Both the position numbers and the translations under genes were made by a program. Below are positions 56,396 through 64,000 of a stretch of 64,000 bases of DNA, piece by piece. The notes below the pieces were generated by a model. That model ran no database searches, had not been told where the DNA came from, and was given only the letters and a program-made list of their open reading frames with translations. Numbering within the stretch: position 1 is the first letter of the stretch; the number at the start of each line of letters is the position of its first letter. The stretch is from Allobosea sp. (GTDB lineage Bacteria; Pseudomonadota; Alphaproteobacteria; Rhizobiales; Beijerinckiaceae), in assembly GCA_024231975.1 (NCBI GenBank), contig JAAEQB010000078.1, forward strand, positions 248,001 through 312,000, read 5' to 3'.

Positions 56396-57544
56396 TCAGC
56401 GCTCCCCTGTCGCCTTGCGGCGGATGAAGTTGTTGAAGAGAACGGCGAGCAGCAGCATGCCGCCGAGGAAGACCTGGAACCAGTCGCTGTCGAAGCTGGT
56501 GTAAGTCAGGCCGATCGAGACCATGCCGAAGATGATCGCGCCGAAGAAGGCGCCGATCGCCGAGCCATAGCCGCCGGTAAGCAGGCAACCGCCGATCACC
56601 GCTGCAATGATCGCCTCGAACTCCTTCTGGAAGCCGCGGCGGGCATCGGTCGAGCCGGCGTCGAGCACCGTCAGGATGGCGACGAGGGTAGCGGCGCAGG
56701 CGGTCAGCACGAACAGGGTCGTCTTGACCATGTTGACCGGCACGCCGGAATTGCGGGCCGCGTTGGGGTCGCCGCCGGCGGCGAAGATCCAGTTGCCGAA
56801 GCGGGTGCGCAGCAGGACATAGGTCGCGAGCGCGGCGATGGCGAGGAACCAGAGGACCCCGACGGGCACGCCGGTCACGGTCGGCGTGCCGTTCGGGAAC
56901 TTGGCGATCAGGTTGGCCTGCGCCAGCCAGGCGAACAGCCCCTCCAGCGCCTGGCCAGAAAAGAGCTCGCGCACCACGCCCTGCCCCGCCTTGTCGCCGA
57001 TCCCGCGCAGTTGCGTCGAGCCGCCTGTCGCCCATTTCAGGCCGACCAGCGAGAGCCCGCGCAGGATGAAGAGGAAGGCGAGGGTGACGATGAAGGAAGG
57101 CAGCCGCGTCCTGATGACGATCTGGCCGTTCACCGCGCCCATCAGCCCGGCGAAGACGAAGGTCGCGACGATCGCCGCCAGCAGCGGCAGGTCGCCGACG
57201 ACGATCAGCGCACCGAAGACGAGGCCGGCGAAGGCGATCATCGAGCCGATCGAGAGGTCGAACTCGCCGCCGATCATCAACAGCGCCGCCGCGATGGCGA
57301 GGATGCCGAGCTGCGCTGCCGGCGAGAGCACGGTCATGACCCCGGCGAGGGTGAACATCGCCGGATTGGCGGTGAGGCCGAAGAAGACGGTCACAAGGAC
57401 GAGGCCGGCGACCGCCCCAAGCTCGGGCCGACGCATCAGCCGGGCGATCAGCGAAACGCGGCGCAAGCGCTCGTCGCGGGCTTCTGCGGCCGGTTCAGTG
57501 GGACGGGACGCACCCGCGGCGAGATCGGCGGTCGACGTCGTCAT
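56396..57544 (-). CDS. Sugar ABC transporter permease
   Basis: A 382-residue RbsC/FrcC-type permease with about ten helices and the signatures GGEFDLSIGSMIAFAGLV and AAVIGGCLLTGGYGSAIG. ATG 57544 has GAAGG about eight bases upstream, better than the GTG at 57553. The N-terminal 40 residues are cytoplasmic and charged. Confidence 0.88.
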   Translation of the reverse strand: MTTSTADLAAGASRPTEPAAEARDERLRRVSLIARLMRRPELGAVAGLVLVTVFFGLTANPAMFTLAGVMTVLSPAAQLGILAIAAALLMIGGEFDLSIGSMIAFAGLVFGALIVVGDLPLLAAIVATFVFAGLMGAVNGQIVIRTRLPSFIVTLAFLFILRGLSLVGLKWATGGSTQLRGIGDKAGQGVVRELFSGQALEGLFAWLAQANLIAKFPNGTPTVTGVPVGVLWFLAIAALATYVLLRTRFGNWIFAAGGDPNAARNSGVPVNMVKTTLFVLTACAATLVAILTVLDAGSTDARRGFQKEFEAIIAAVIGGCLLTGGYGSAIGAFFGAIIFGMVSIGLTYTSFDSDWFQVFLGGMLLLAVLFNNFIRRKATGER

Positions 57545-57614
57545 GGCGCGCACCTTCAGCTTCTGAACCGTCCGGGGAGGAAGCGGCGACGCTGGAGGCG
57601 TCGCCGCAGAGCGC

Positions 57615-58550
57615 TCAGCGGATGCCCTTGGCCGAGAGGTCGACGACCTGGGCCGCCTTCTCCTTGGTGACGAGGTTCGGGCCGGAGGGGACGTCGCCGC
57701 CGGGAACGAGCCCGTATTCGGCGTTGAGCGCCAGGAAGGCGACCGGCAGATAGCCCTGCAGGAACTGCTGCTGGTCGATGCCGAAGGCGGCTTCGCCCGC
57801 GACGATCGCCTTGAGGAAGTTGGCGGAGAGATCGAAGGTGGCGACGCGGACGCTGGCGATCTTGCCGGCTTCCTTGACGCCCGCCAGTGTCGGCTCGCCG
57901 CCGAGCGAGGCGCTCAGCGCCATCACCGTGTCGACGCTGGCATCGGAGAGCGCCGCCTTGACCTTGGAGCGGATCTCGGACGGGTCGTTCGAGACCGGCA
58001 GCACAGTGACCTTGCCCTTGAAGCCCTCGGCGAAACCTTTGCAGCGCAGATCGAGCGCGACATTGCCGACCTCGTGATTGACGCAGACGCCGACCTTGCC
58101 GCCCATGCTGGCGAGCTTCTCGCCAGCGGCCTTGCCGGCGTCGAATTCGTCCTGGCCGACATGCAGGAGGGCGCCGAGCTTCTTCGAGACGTCGGAGCCC
58201 GAGTTCATCGAGATCACCGGGATGCCGGCGGCAACCGCCTTCTGGATCGACGGGCCGAGCGCCGAGGCGTCGGGGATCGAGACGACGAGACCGGCCGGCT
58301 TCTGGTTCACCGCGGCGTCGATCAGCTGGCTCATCGCCACCATGTCGAAGGTCTCAGGGGCGCGGTAGTCGACGGAGACCTTGAGGTCGGCCGCCGCCTT
58401 GGCGACGCCGTTCTTGACCACCGACCAGAACGGGTCGGCGGCCTGGCCATGGCTGACGACGATGATCCTGGTCTGCTGCGCGACACTCGGCGTCGCTCCT
58501 GCGACCGCGATGGCGGCGGCAGCAATCATCCCTGCGAGAAAACGCTTCAT
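57615..58550 (-). CDS. Sugar ABC transporter substrate-binding protein
   Basis: A 311-residue periplasmic protein with a signal peptide (MKRFLAGMIAAAAIAVAG). It has a ribose/inositol-type binding fold: VVSHGQAADPFWSVVKNG, QLIDAAVNQKPAGLVVSIPD, AGIPVISMNSG, VATFDLSANFLKAI, GIDQQQFLQGYLPV. It is first in the importer operon. The substrate is not certain; a polyol such as myo-inositol would fit the dehydrogenase gene downstream and the GGAA-N6-TTCC motif upstream. Confidence 0.87.
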   Translation of the reverse strand: MKRFLAGMIAAAAIAVAGATPSVAQQTRIIVVSHGQAADPFWSVVKNGVAKAAADLKVSVDYRAPETFDMVAMSQLIDAAVNQKPAGLVVSIPDASALGPSIQKAVAAGIPVISMNSGSDVSKKLGALLHVGQDEFDAGKAAGEKLASMGGKVGVCVNHEVGNVALDLRCKGFAEGFKGKVTVLPVSNDPSEIRSKVKAALSDASVDTVMALSASLGGEPTLAGVKEAGKIASVRVATFDLSANFLKAIVAGEAAFGIDQQQFLQGYLPVAFLALNAEYGLVPGGDVPSGPNLVTKEKAAQVVDLSAKGIR

Positions 58551-58749
58551 CTCATCCTCCCTTGCGGGGATGTCCCCCGCTTTCGTTATCGGTCCGATCG
58601 GGCGCGATCGGCCGGTTTTCGGGCGATTTGGCCAGCCGCGAAGCGTCGCGGACAGCCTGGGATGGCGAAGGAGGGAGGGCGCGCCAGACGCGACCGCCGA
58701 CTCTGCGCTTCATTTAAAACGAAACAAAAAAACCGTTTTCAATATTCAA

Positions 58750-58765
58750 TGGAACAATCATTCCA
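58750..58765. promoter_or_regulatory. TGGAA-N6-TTCCA palindrome upstream of the sugar importer
   Basis: TGGAACAATCATTCCA, 200 bp before the importer operon. It resembles the GGAA-N6-TTCC motif I recall for RpiR-type IolR regulators of rhizobial inositol genes. No such regulator is encoded nearby. Confidence 0.45.
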
Positions 58766-58874
58766 CCGCGCATGCACAGCTGTCAAGCGCCTTCTGCGCC
58801 GCTGACATACCGGAGCGTGTGTCGATTCATTGCTCTCTCGCGCTTCAGTGGAGAGAGGCCGATCGCCCGAGTTC

Positions 58875-59022
58875 CTCCCTTCCCCCTTGCGGGGAAGGGC
58901 ATGGGGATGGGGGGCGAACGGCTGGATGCGGGATGAATTGTAGAAGCCGATCGGGCCAATATCCGAGGCATCGCCCCGACTTTTCGCCCCCCACCCCTGC
59001 CCCTCCCCACAAGGGGGAGGGG
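58875..59022. repeat. G/C-run inverted repeat element
   Basis: Two related hairpins in opposite orientation: CCCTTCCCC / GGGGAAGGG (58877-58899) and CCCCTCCCC / GGGGAGGGG (59000-59022). Each is flanked on its inner side by a matching G-rich arm ending GGGGGGCGAA. The whole forms an imperfect palindrome of about 150 bp. I see no gene between the sugar importer and 59148. Confidence 0.65.
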
Positions 59023-59147
59023 TTTCCGCGCACTCCACGTCTTTCGCTGAGAAACCCATCACCAATATCGATTTGCCAGGAGCGGGCCGGCGCCTCGATT
59101 GTCGGGACTCAGGCGGCGCGCTCGGCGTCCGGTATCGGGGGAATGTC

Positions 59148-60392
59148 ATGGGCCTGCCAACGACCGCGCGCATCGATATCGGGCGCTTCTGGACGACGAT
59201 CGAGCGTTCGGCCGAGATCGGGGTCGGCCGGCCGGGCGGGTTGTCGCGGCTGGCGCTCGGCGATGCCGACCGGGAGGTGCGCGACGTCTTCATCGAATGG
59301 TGCCGGCAGGCCGGACTCAGCGTGCGCATCGACGGCATCGGCAACATCTTCGCGCGCCGGGCCGGTGAGGACGACAGCCTGCCGCCGGTGGTGATGGGCA
59401 GCCATCTCGACACGCAGGTGAATGGCGGGCGCTTCGACGGCATCGCCGGCGTCCTCGGCGGCCTGGAGGTCTGCCGCACGCTCGACCAGCACGGCCATCG
59501 CACCAGGCGGCCGATCGAGGTGGTCAACTGGACCAATGAGGAAGGTGGGCGCTTCTCGCCGCCTATGGTCGGCTCGGGCTGCTTCACCGGTGCCTATACG
59601 CTCGACTGGGCGCTGGGACGGCGCGACGACGACGGCAGGACGATCGGCGAGGAACTCGACCGGATCAGCTATCGCGGGCAGATGGAGGCGGCGCCGCATC
59701 CCTTCGACGCCTATGTCGAATTCCATATCGAGCAGGGGCCGATCCTCGACCGCGAGGGCATGCAGGTCGGCGTCGTCACTGGCGGCTATGCCAGCACCGG
59801 CATGCTGGTCGAATTCAAGGGCGAGACCGCCCATACCGGCCCCTGGCCGATGGAGCGGCGCAGGAATGCGCTGATCGCCGGGGCCCGCCTCCTGGTCGCG
59901 GTCGACGATCTCGGCTGGGAACATGCCGGCAGCGGCGGCAAGGCGACCGCCTCGCGGCTGGTCGCTTGGCCGAACAAGCCAGGCATCCTCTCGGATTGGG
60001 CGCAGGCGACCTGCGATGTCCGCCATGCCGACCCGCAAGCGACCGCCGTGATGGCCGAGCGCGTCCGCCGCGCTGTCTATGAGGCGGCAGCGCGGGCCGA
60101 TTGCACCGCCGAGATCCTCGATGTCTGGAACTGGGGCGGCAAGGTTTTTGCCGAGGAGCTGATCGAGCAGGTCCGCTCGACCTCGCTCGGTCTCGGCTAC
60201 CGTACCCGCGACATCCTCAGCCAGGCCGGCCACGACGCCTATTTCGTCGCCCGCCACGCGCCGACGACGATGATCTTTGCGCCCTGCAAGGGCGGAATCA
60301 CTCACAACAATCAGGAGCTGTGCGCGCCGGATGATCTCGAACCCGGCCTCAACGTGCTGCTGCACACGGTGGTGGCGCGGGCGGATCGATAA
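59148..60392 (+). CDS. M20 family Zn amidohydrolase (N-carbamoyl-L-amino acid hydrolase/beta-ureidopropionase-like)
   Basis: A 414-residue dinuclear zinc hydrolase with the metal-site motifs GSHLDTQVNGGRFDG, NWTNEEGGRF, EFHIEQGP and THNNQE near the end, and the lid insertion HTGPWPMERRRNAL. The family hydrolyses N-carbamoyl amino acids, ureidopropionate or allantoate. ATG 59148 follows GGGGGAA. A frameshifted relative lies at 15063-16320. Confidence 0.86.
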   Translation: MGLPTTARIDIGRFWTTIERSAEIGVGRPGGLSRLALGDADREVRDVFIEWCRQAGLSVRIDGIGNIFARRAGEDDSLPPVVMGSHLDTQVNGGRFDGIAGVLGGLEVCRTLDQHGHRTRRPIEVVNWTNEEGGRFSPPMVGSGCFTGAYTLDWALGRRDDDGRTIGEELDRISYRGQMEAAPHPFDAYVEFHIEQGPILDREGMQVGVVTGGYASTGMLVEFKGETAHTGPWPMERRRNALIAGARLLVAVDDLGWEHAGSGGKATASRLVAWPNKPGILSDWAQATCDVRHADPQATAVMAERVRRAVYEAAARADCTAEILDVWNWGGKVFAEELIEQVRSTSLGLGYRTRDILSQAGHDAYFVARHAPTTMIFAPCKGGITHNNQELCAPDDLEPGLNVLLHTVVARADR

Positions 60393-60543
60393 ATCGGTGG
60401 GGCGACGATCCATCTCCCGTGGAAGCACGGCTGACCCGCTTCACCGGAAGGTGAGCCAGCCTTGACCCTGCGGCCGCCCGTTCATAGCTTCAGCGGCGAA
60501 TAGCGGCGTTGTTGCCGCACTCAGAATCGAAAGGCGGAAAGCC

Positions 60544-60864
60544 ATGGCGACGACCAAAGTGACCGATGCGAGCTTCGAGGCCGATGTGCTGAAGTCGAGC
60601 GAGCCGGTGGTGGTGGATTTCTGGGCCGAGTGGTGCGGTCCCTGCCGGATGATCGGCCCGGCCCTCGAGGAGATCGCCGGCGAGCTCGACGGCAAGGTCA
60701 AGATCGTCAAGATGAACGTCGACGAGAACCAGCAGATCCCGGCGCAGTTCGGCATCCGCTCGATCCCGACGCTGATGCTGTTCAAGGACGGCAAGCTGGC
60801 CTCGCAGAAGGTCGGCGCCGCTCCCAAGAGCGATCTGTCGCGTTGGATCTCGGCCGCCGTCTGA
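60544..60864 (+). CDS. trxA: Thioredoxin
   Basis: A 106-residue classical thioredoxin: VVVDFWAEWCGPCRM with the WCGPC active site, cis-Pro in RSIPTLMLFKDG, and C-terminal helix. It is the general cytosolic disulfide reductant. A strong terminator follows. Confidence 0.97.
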   Translation: MATTKVTDASFEADVLKSSEPVVVDFWAEWCGPCRMIGPALEEIAGELDGKVKIVKMNVDENQQIPAQFGIRSIPTLMLFKDGKLASQKVGAAPKSDLSRWISAAV

Positions 60865-60884
60865 TCAATCGGCCGTAGAATCAA

Positions 60885-60915
60885 GAAGGCCCGCCCTCGA
60901 CGAGGGCGGGCCTTC
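60885..60915. terminator. Terminator after trxA
   Basis: A 14-bp stem (60885-60898 with 60902-60915: GAAGGCCCGCCCTC / GAGGGCGGGCCTTC) with a 3-base loop, then a T-rich TTCGTTTC. It lies between convergent trxA and the DoxX gene and may serve both. Confidence 0.85.
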
Positions 60916-60938
60916 TTCGTTTCAGGCTGTCGGTCCCG

Positions 60939-61334
60939 TCACTTCGAACGGTTGTCCAGCGCCCAGGCGCCAGGGCCGGCGAAGACCAGATAGAAGAAGA
61001 CGAAGCAGTAGAGGATCGCCGCATCGCCGCCGTTCAGCAGCGGGTAGAGGCTCCGCGGCGCATGGAACATCCAATAGGCATAGGCCATCTCGCCGGCGAG
61101 GATGAAGGCGACCGGGCGGGTCCAGAGGCCGATCAGGATGAGCAGGCCGCCGAAGGCTTCGAGGACCGCGCCGAACCAGAACAGCGTGAACATCGCCGGC
61201 AGACCACTGGCCGGGGGAGCCGGGAAGCCGAACAGCTTCTGCGTGCCATGGATAATGAAGATCAGCGCAGCCGCGATGCGCAGCAGCCCGAGCGCGTAGG
61301 GTGCAAAGCGGTTCAGGGAGTTGAGAGCCTGCAT
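60939..61334 (-). CDS. DoxX family membrane protein
   Basis: A 131-residue protein with four helices. Its sequence (LRIAAALIFIIHGTQKLFGFP, LEAFGGLLILIGLWTRPVAFILAGEMAYAYW) is typical of the DoxX/DoxD family, which in other bacteria partners redox and thiol-stress proteins. The substrate is unknown. Confidence 0.88.
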   Translation of the reverse strand: MQALNSLNRFAPYALGLLRIAAALIFIIHGTQKLFGFPAPPASGLPAMFTLFWFGAVLEAFGGLLILIGLWTRPVAFILAGEMAYAYWMFHAPRSLYPLLNGGDAAILYCFVFFYLVFAGPGAWALDNRSK

Positions 61335-61645
61335 GGGCCGGTTGCCTTCCGTCCGGTTTCGAAATGGAATAATTTGCTAAGTAGTTGGGTTTGCTGGTGA
61401 AGAGGTCTCTTTCATCGCTCCGCGCTTGTCTCCGCGCAAGCGGGGCCGATCAAGTCACGTTTTCGTTTGCAGTGCAGCAAAATTACCGGGCGGCAATTCC
61501 GCAACAGCGATGGGCTTCGTTCACCATTGCGGACAATTCGCCGGAATCGGGCTTAACCACCCCTTAAAAGCGCCATGTTTGAATCCTGTCTGGAAATCGC
61601 CGGGCTGCGGATCGCAGCGCGGTAGCGGGGCCTGAACGGGGCGGG
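61335..61645. other. Intergenic region, no clear features
   Basis: A 311-bp divergent region between the DoxX gene and the penicillin-binding protein gene. It is locally less GC-rich and must contain both promoters. I see no persuasive terminator, RNA gene or palindrome. Confidence 0.4.
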
Positions 61646-63796
61646 ATGAACGACCGGTCGAAACGAGGCGGTGAACGGCGCGAGCCGTCCTTCGAACGTG
61701 CGCGCGATGATTACGAGCGCGACGACGGCGATCTGCGCCTCTCGGCCGAGGACCGCCCCTATCGCGGAGGAGCAAACCGGGTGGCACCGCGCCAGCAACC
61801 GCGCCGCCAGCAGAACGAGCGCAGCAAGGGTGGCCGCAAGCCGCGCCGCAAGCGCGGCTCCTTCCTTGGCCGCATCTTCTATTGGGGCGTCGTCATGGGG
61901 CTGTGGGCGGTGCTCGCCGTCGGCGGCGTCGTCGCCTATCACGCCGCGCAATTGCCGCCGATCGACCAGCTCACCGTGCCCAAGCGGCCGCCGAACATCG
62001 CGATCCTCGCGGCCGACGGCACGCTGCTCGCCAATCGCGGCGAGACCGGCGGACGCACCATCACCCTCGGCGAGGTGCCGCCCTATCTGCCGAAAGCCTT
62101 CGTCGCGATCGAAGACCGCCGTTTTTACGACCATTTCGGCATCGACCCGATCGGCCTCGGCCGCGCCATCGTCAACAACCTGACCAAACGCGGCGGCGTG
62201 CAGGGCGGCTCGACCCTGACCCAGCAGCTCGCCAAGAACCTGTTCCTGACGCAGGAACGCACGGCAGCGCGCAAGATTCAGGAAGCGATCCTCTCGCTCT
62301 GGCTGGAGCGGACCTACACCAAGGACCAGATCCTCGAGCTCTATCTCAACCGGGTCTATTTCGGCTCGGGCGCCTATGGCGTCGAGGCGGCGGCGCAGCG
62401 CTACTTCAACAAGTCGGCGCGCTCGGTCTCGATCGCCGAGGCGGCGATGCTCGCCGGCCTGGTCCAGGCGCCCTCGCGCCTCGCGCCGAACCGCAATCCG
62501 GAAGCTGCCGAGAAGCGGGCCCAGCTGGTGATCTCGGCGATGGCCGAGCAAGGGCTGATCTCGCAGGCCTCGGCCAAGACCGCGCTCGGCGCGCCGGCCG
62601 AGGTGCCCGAGCGCGTCGGCGCCGGCTCGGTCAACTACGCTGCCGACTATGTCATGGACGTGCTCGACGACTTCATCGGCGCGATCGAAGGCGACGTCAC
62701 CGTGCTGACCACGATCGACACCAAGCTGCAGAGCTCGGCCGAGACGATCCTGGTCGAGGCGCTCTCGGCACAGGGCGCCAAGCTCAACGCCTCGCAGGGC
62801 GCGGTGGTCTCGCTGGCGCCGGACGGGGCGATCCGTGCCCTGATCGGCGGGCGCGACTACACCAAGAGCCAGTTCAACCGCGCCACCGCCGCGCATCGCC
62901 AGCCGGGCTCGTCCTTCAAGCCCTTCGTCTATCTGACGGCGCTCGAGAAGGGCATGACGCCGGATACGATCCGCGACGATTCCCCGGTCTCGATCAAGGG
63001 CTGGGAGCCGGAGAACTATTCGCGCCCCTTCCGCGGCCCGGTCACGCTGCAGACCGCCTTCGCCCATTCGCTCAACACGGTGGTGGCCCGCCTGATCCAG
63101 GAGGTGACGCCGCGCGAGGTCGTGCGCACGGCCCAGCGCCTCGGCGTCAACTCGTCGCTGCAGGCCAATCCGTCGCTGTCGCTCGGCACCTCGGAAGTGA
63201 CGCCGCTCGAGATGACCGCCGCCTATGCGACCTTCGCCAATGGCGGCCAGTCGGTGCTTCCCTATGTCATCCGCGAGGTCAAATCGACCAGCGGCAAGGT
63301 CGTCTACGCTCGCAAGGCCAATAATTTCGGCCCGGTGATCCAGCCGCAGACGCTCTCGATGATGAACTCGATGTTCCACGCGGTGATGACCAGCGGCACC
63401 GGCAGCAAGGTCAACATTCCCGGCTGGGAGGTCGGCGGCAAGTCGGGCACGACGCAGGATTATCGCGACGCCTGGTTCGTCGGCTTCACCGGGCGCCTGG
63501 TCACGGCCGTCTGGGTCGGCAACGACGACAACTCGACGATGAAGCGCGTCACCGGAGCCGGCCTGCCGGCCGAGATCTGGGGCAAGTACATGAAGACCGC
63601 CCATGCCGGCCAGCAGCCGATACAGCTGCCGGGCGGGCTGTGGCAGTCGGCGCCGAAGTCGATCTTCGATGGCGGCGAGCCGGTCGCGGGTGTCGCGCCC
63701 TCACCGCGGACCCAGCCCGCGGCTACCGGAGACCGTGCCTGGACGCCGCCTGCGCCGCAGGAGAAGAACTTCTTCGAGCGCCTGTTCGGCGGCTGA
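61646..63796 (+). CDS. Class A penicillin-binding protein 1A (transglycosylase/transpeptidase)
   Basis: A 716-residue bifunctional peptidoglycan synthase. A basic cytoplasmic tail (residues 1-75) is followed by one helix (about 75-100) and the GT51 domain with catalytic Glu in AIEDRRFYDHFGID, GGSTLTQQLAKNL and RKIQEAILSLWLE. The transpeptidase domain has SxxK in GSSFKPFVYL, SLN in HSLNTVVAR and KSGTT. The C-terminus is Pro-rich. ATG 61646 is preceded by GGGGCGGG only. Confidence 0.93.
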   Translation: MNDRSKRGGERREPSFERARDDYERDDGDLRLSAEDRPYRGGANRVAPRQQPRRQQNERSKGGRKPRRKRGSFLGRIFYWGVVMGLWAVLAVGGVVAYHAAQLPPIDQLTVPKRPPNIAILAADGTLLANRGETGGRTITLGEVPPYLPKAFVAIEDRRFYDHFGIDPIGLGRAIVNNLTKRGGVQGGSTLTQQLAKNLFLTQERTAARKIQEAILSLWLERTYTKDQILELYLNRVYFGSGAYGVEAAAQRYFNKSARSVSIAEAAMLAGLVQAPSRLAPNRNPEAAEKRAQLVISAMAEQGLISQASAKTALGAPAEVPERVGAGSVNYAADYVMDVLDDFIGAIEGDVTVLTTIDTKLQSSAETILVEALSAQGAKLNASQGAVVSLAPDGAIRALIGGRDYTKSQFNRATAAHRQPGSSFKPFVYLTALEKGMTPDTIRDDSPVSIKGWEPENYSRPFRGPVTLQTAFAHSLNTVVARLIQEVTPREVVRTAQRLGVNSSLQANPSLSLGTSEVTPLEMTAAYATFANGGQSVLPYVIREVKSTSGKVVYARKANNFGPVIQPQTLSMMNSMFHAVMTSGTGSKVNIPGWEVGGKSGTTQDYRDAWFVGFTGRLVTAVWVGNDDNSTMKRVTGAGLPAEIWGKYMKTAHAGQQPIQLPGGLWQSAPKSIFDGGEPVAGVAPSPRTQPAATGDRAWTPPAPQEKNFFERLFGG

Positions 63797-63800
63797 CGCC

Positions 63801-64000
63801 TTACGTCCCGCGCGGCTTGGCGCGGGTCGTCGGCGCCGCCGCGGCGGGATCGTCCGGCCAGGGATGGCGCGGATAGCGCCCCTTCATCTCGCTCTTCACC
63901 GCGGCCCATGAGCCACGCCAGAAGCCCGGCAGGTCGCGCGTCACCTGGATCGGCCGGTGTGCCGGCGAGAGCAGTTCAAGCACGAGCGGCACCCGTCCGC
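63801..64000 (-). CDS. hrpB: ATP-dependent helicase HrpB, C-terminal end (partial)
   Basis: The minus-strand frame runs off the right edge. The 66 visible residues (LVLELLSPAHRPIQVTRDLP, GFWRGSWAAVKSEMKGRYPRH, PWPDDPAAAAPTTRAKPRGT) match the HrpB C-terminal signature. HrpB is a DEAH-box RNA-helicase-like protein of unclear role. It is convergent with the penicillin-binding protein gene, only 4 bp apart. Confidence 0.88.
   Translation of the reverse strand, partial: GRVPLVLELLSPAHRPIQVTRDLPGFWRGSWAAVKSEMKGRYPRHPWPDDPAAAAPTTRAKPRGT

Noticed and set aside
61553..63604. A 683-codon minus-strand open frame opposite the penicillin-binding protein
   Set aside because: Same shadow character; the plus strand carries all catalytic motifs of a class A PBP.

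Overview
The window is high-GC DNA with dense, mostly short operons. Its gene content (Tat- and Sec-exported oxidoreductases, FrcA-like single-domain sugar ATPases, a zinc-ribbon-less AccD, many 'GAGCATGATG' and 'CGTCATTGCGAGG' palindromic intergenic repeats) points to an alphaproteobacterium of the Hyphomicrobiales, probably Bosea-like. That assignment is inference from gene content. I saw no phage, transposase, CRISPR, rRNA or tRNA.

The theme that ties the two ends together is pyridine (nicotinate) catabolism. Left locus (1353-8120): a NicB/NicA-type nicotinate dehydrogenase with three cytochrome c motifs, an enamidase, a 7Fe ferredoxin and a ferredoxin-NADP reductase. Right locus (46988-54263): 6-hydroxynicotinate reductase, a UPF0280 (ApbE-superfamily) protein and two paralogous 'amino acid synthesis' (DUF1185) proteins on the minus strand. 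Divergent from them are a NadC-type phosphoribosyltransferase and a rare fusion of ribose-1,5-bisphosphokinase (PhnN) with an AMP-phosphorylase-type NMP phosphorylase, then a MarR regulator. The same palindrome (core TTYGTATACRAA) lies in front of nicA, between ena and fdxA, in front of hnr, in front of the nadC-like gene and in front of the MarR gene. The two loci therefore look like one regulon split by about 40 kb. The enzymes predict: nicotinate -> 6-hydroxynicotinate (NicAB) -> 6-oxo-tetrahydronicotinate (Hnr, electrons from NADPH via Fpr and FdxA) -> 2-formylglutarate + ammonia (Ena). The NadC/PhnN/phosphorylase trio could form a PRPP-recycling cycle that turns quinolinate into nicotinate and feeds the pathway. 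I regard this as the most interesting candidate for an undescribed system.

The middle is ordinary chromosome. 8.2-16.3 kb: small regulators, an NlpC/P60-like hydrolase, lepA, a HAD hydrolase, msrQ and a frameshifted M20 amidohydrolase. 16.4-22.3 kb: an SDR, a pair of divergent exopolysaccharide genes (sugar-phosphate transferase, WecB/TagA glycosyltransferase) and two membrane transporters. 22.3-36.8 kb: an amidase, an HxlR-DUF488 operon sharing a palindrome with a CysK-like gene, trpA-accD-folC, trpF-trpB on the other strand, a TAXI protein, and an Rrf2-regulated thioredoxin-reductase-like gene. 37-43.6 kb: typA, a GGDEF-EAL protein, an aldo/keto reductase and a ClpP-like exported protein. 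43.8-47 kb: a XylFHG-like sugar importer.

The right edge holds a second sugar importer with a Gfo/Idh/MocA dehydrogenase (54.3-58.6 kb), an N-carbamoyl amino acid hydrolase-like gene, trxA, a DoxX protein, a class A penicillin-binding protein and the C-terminal end of hrpB running off the window.
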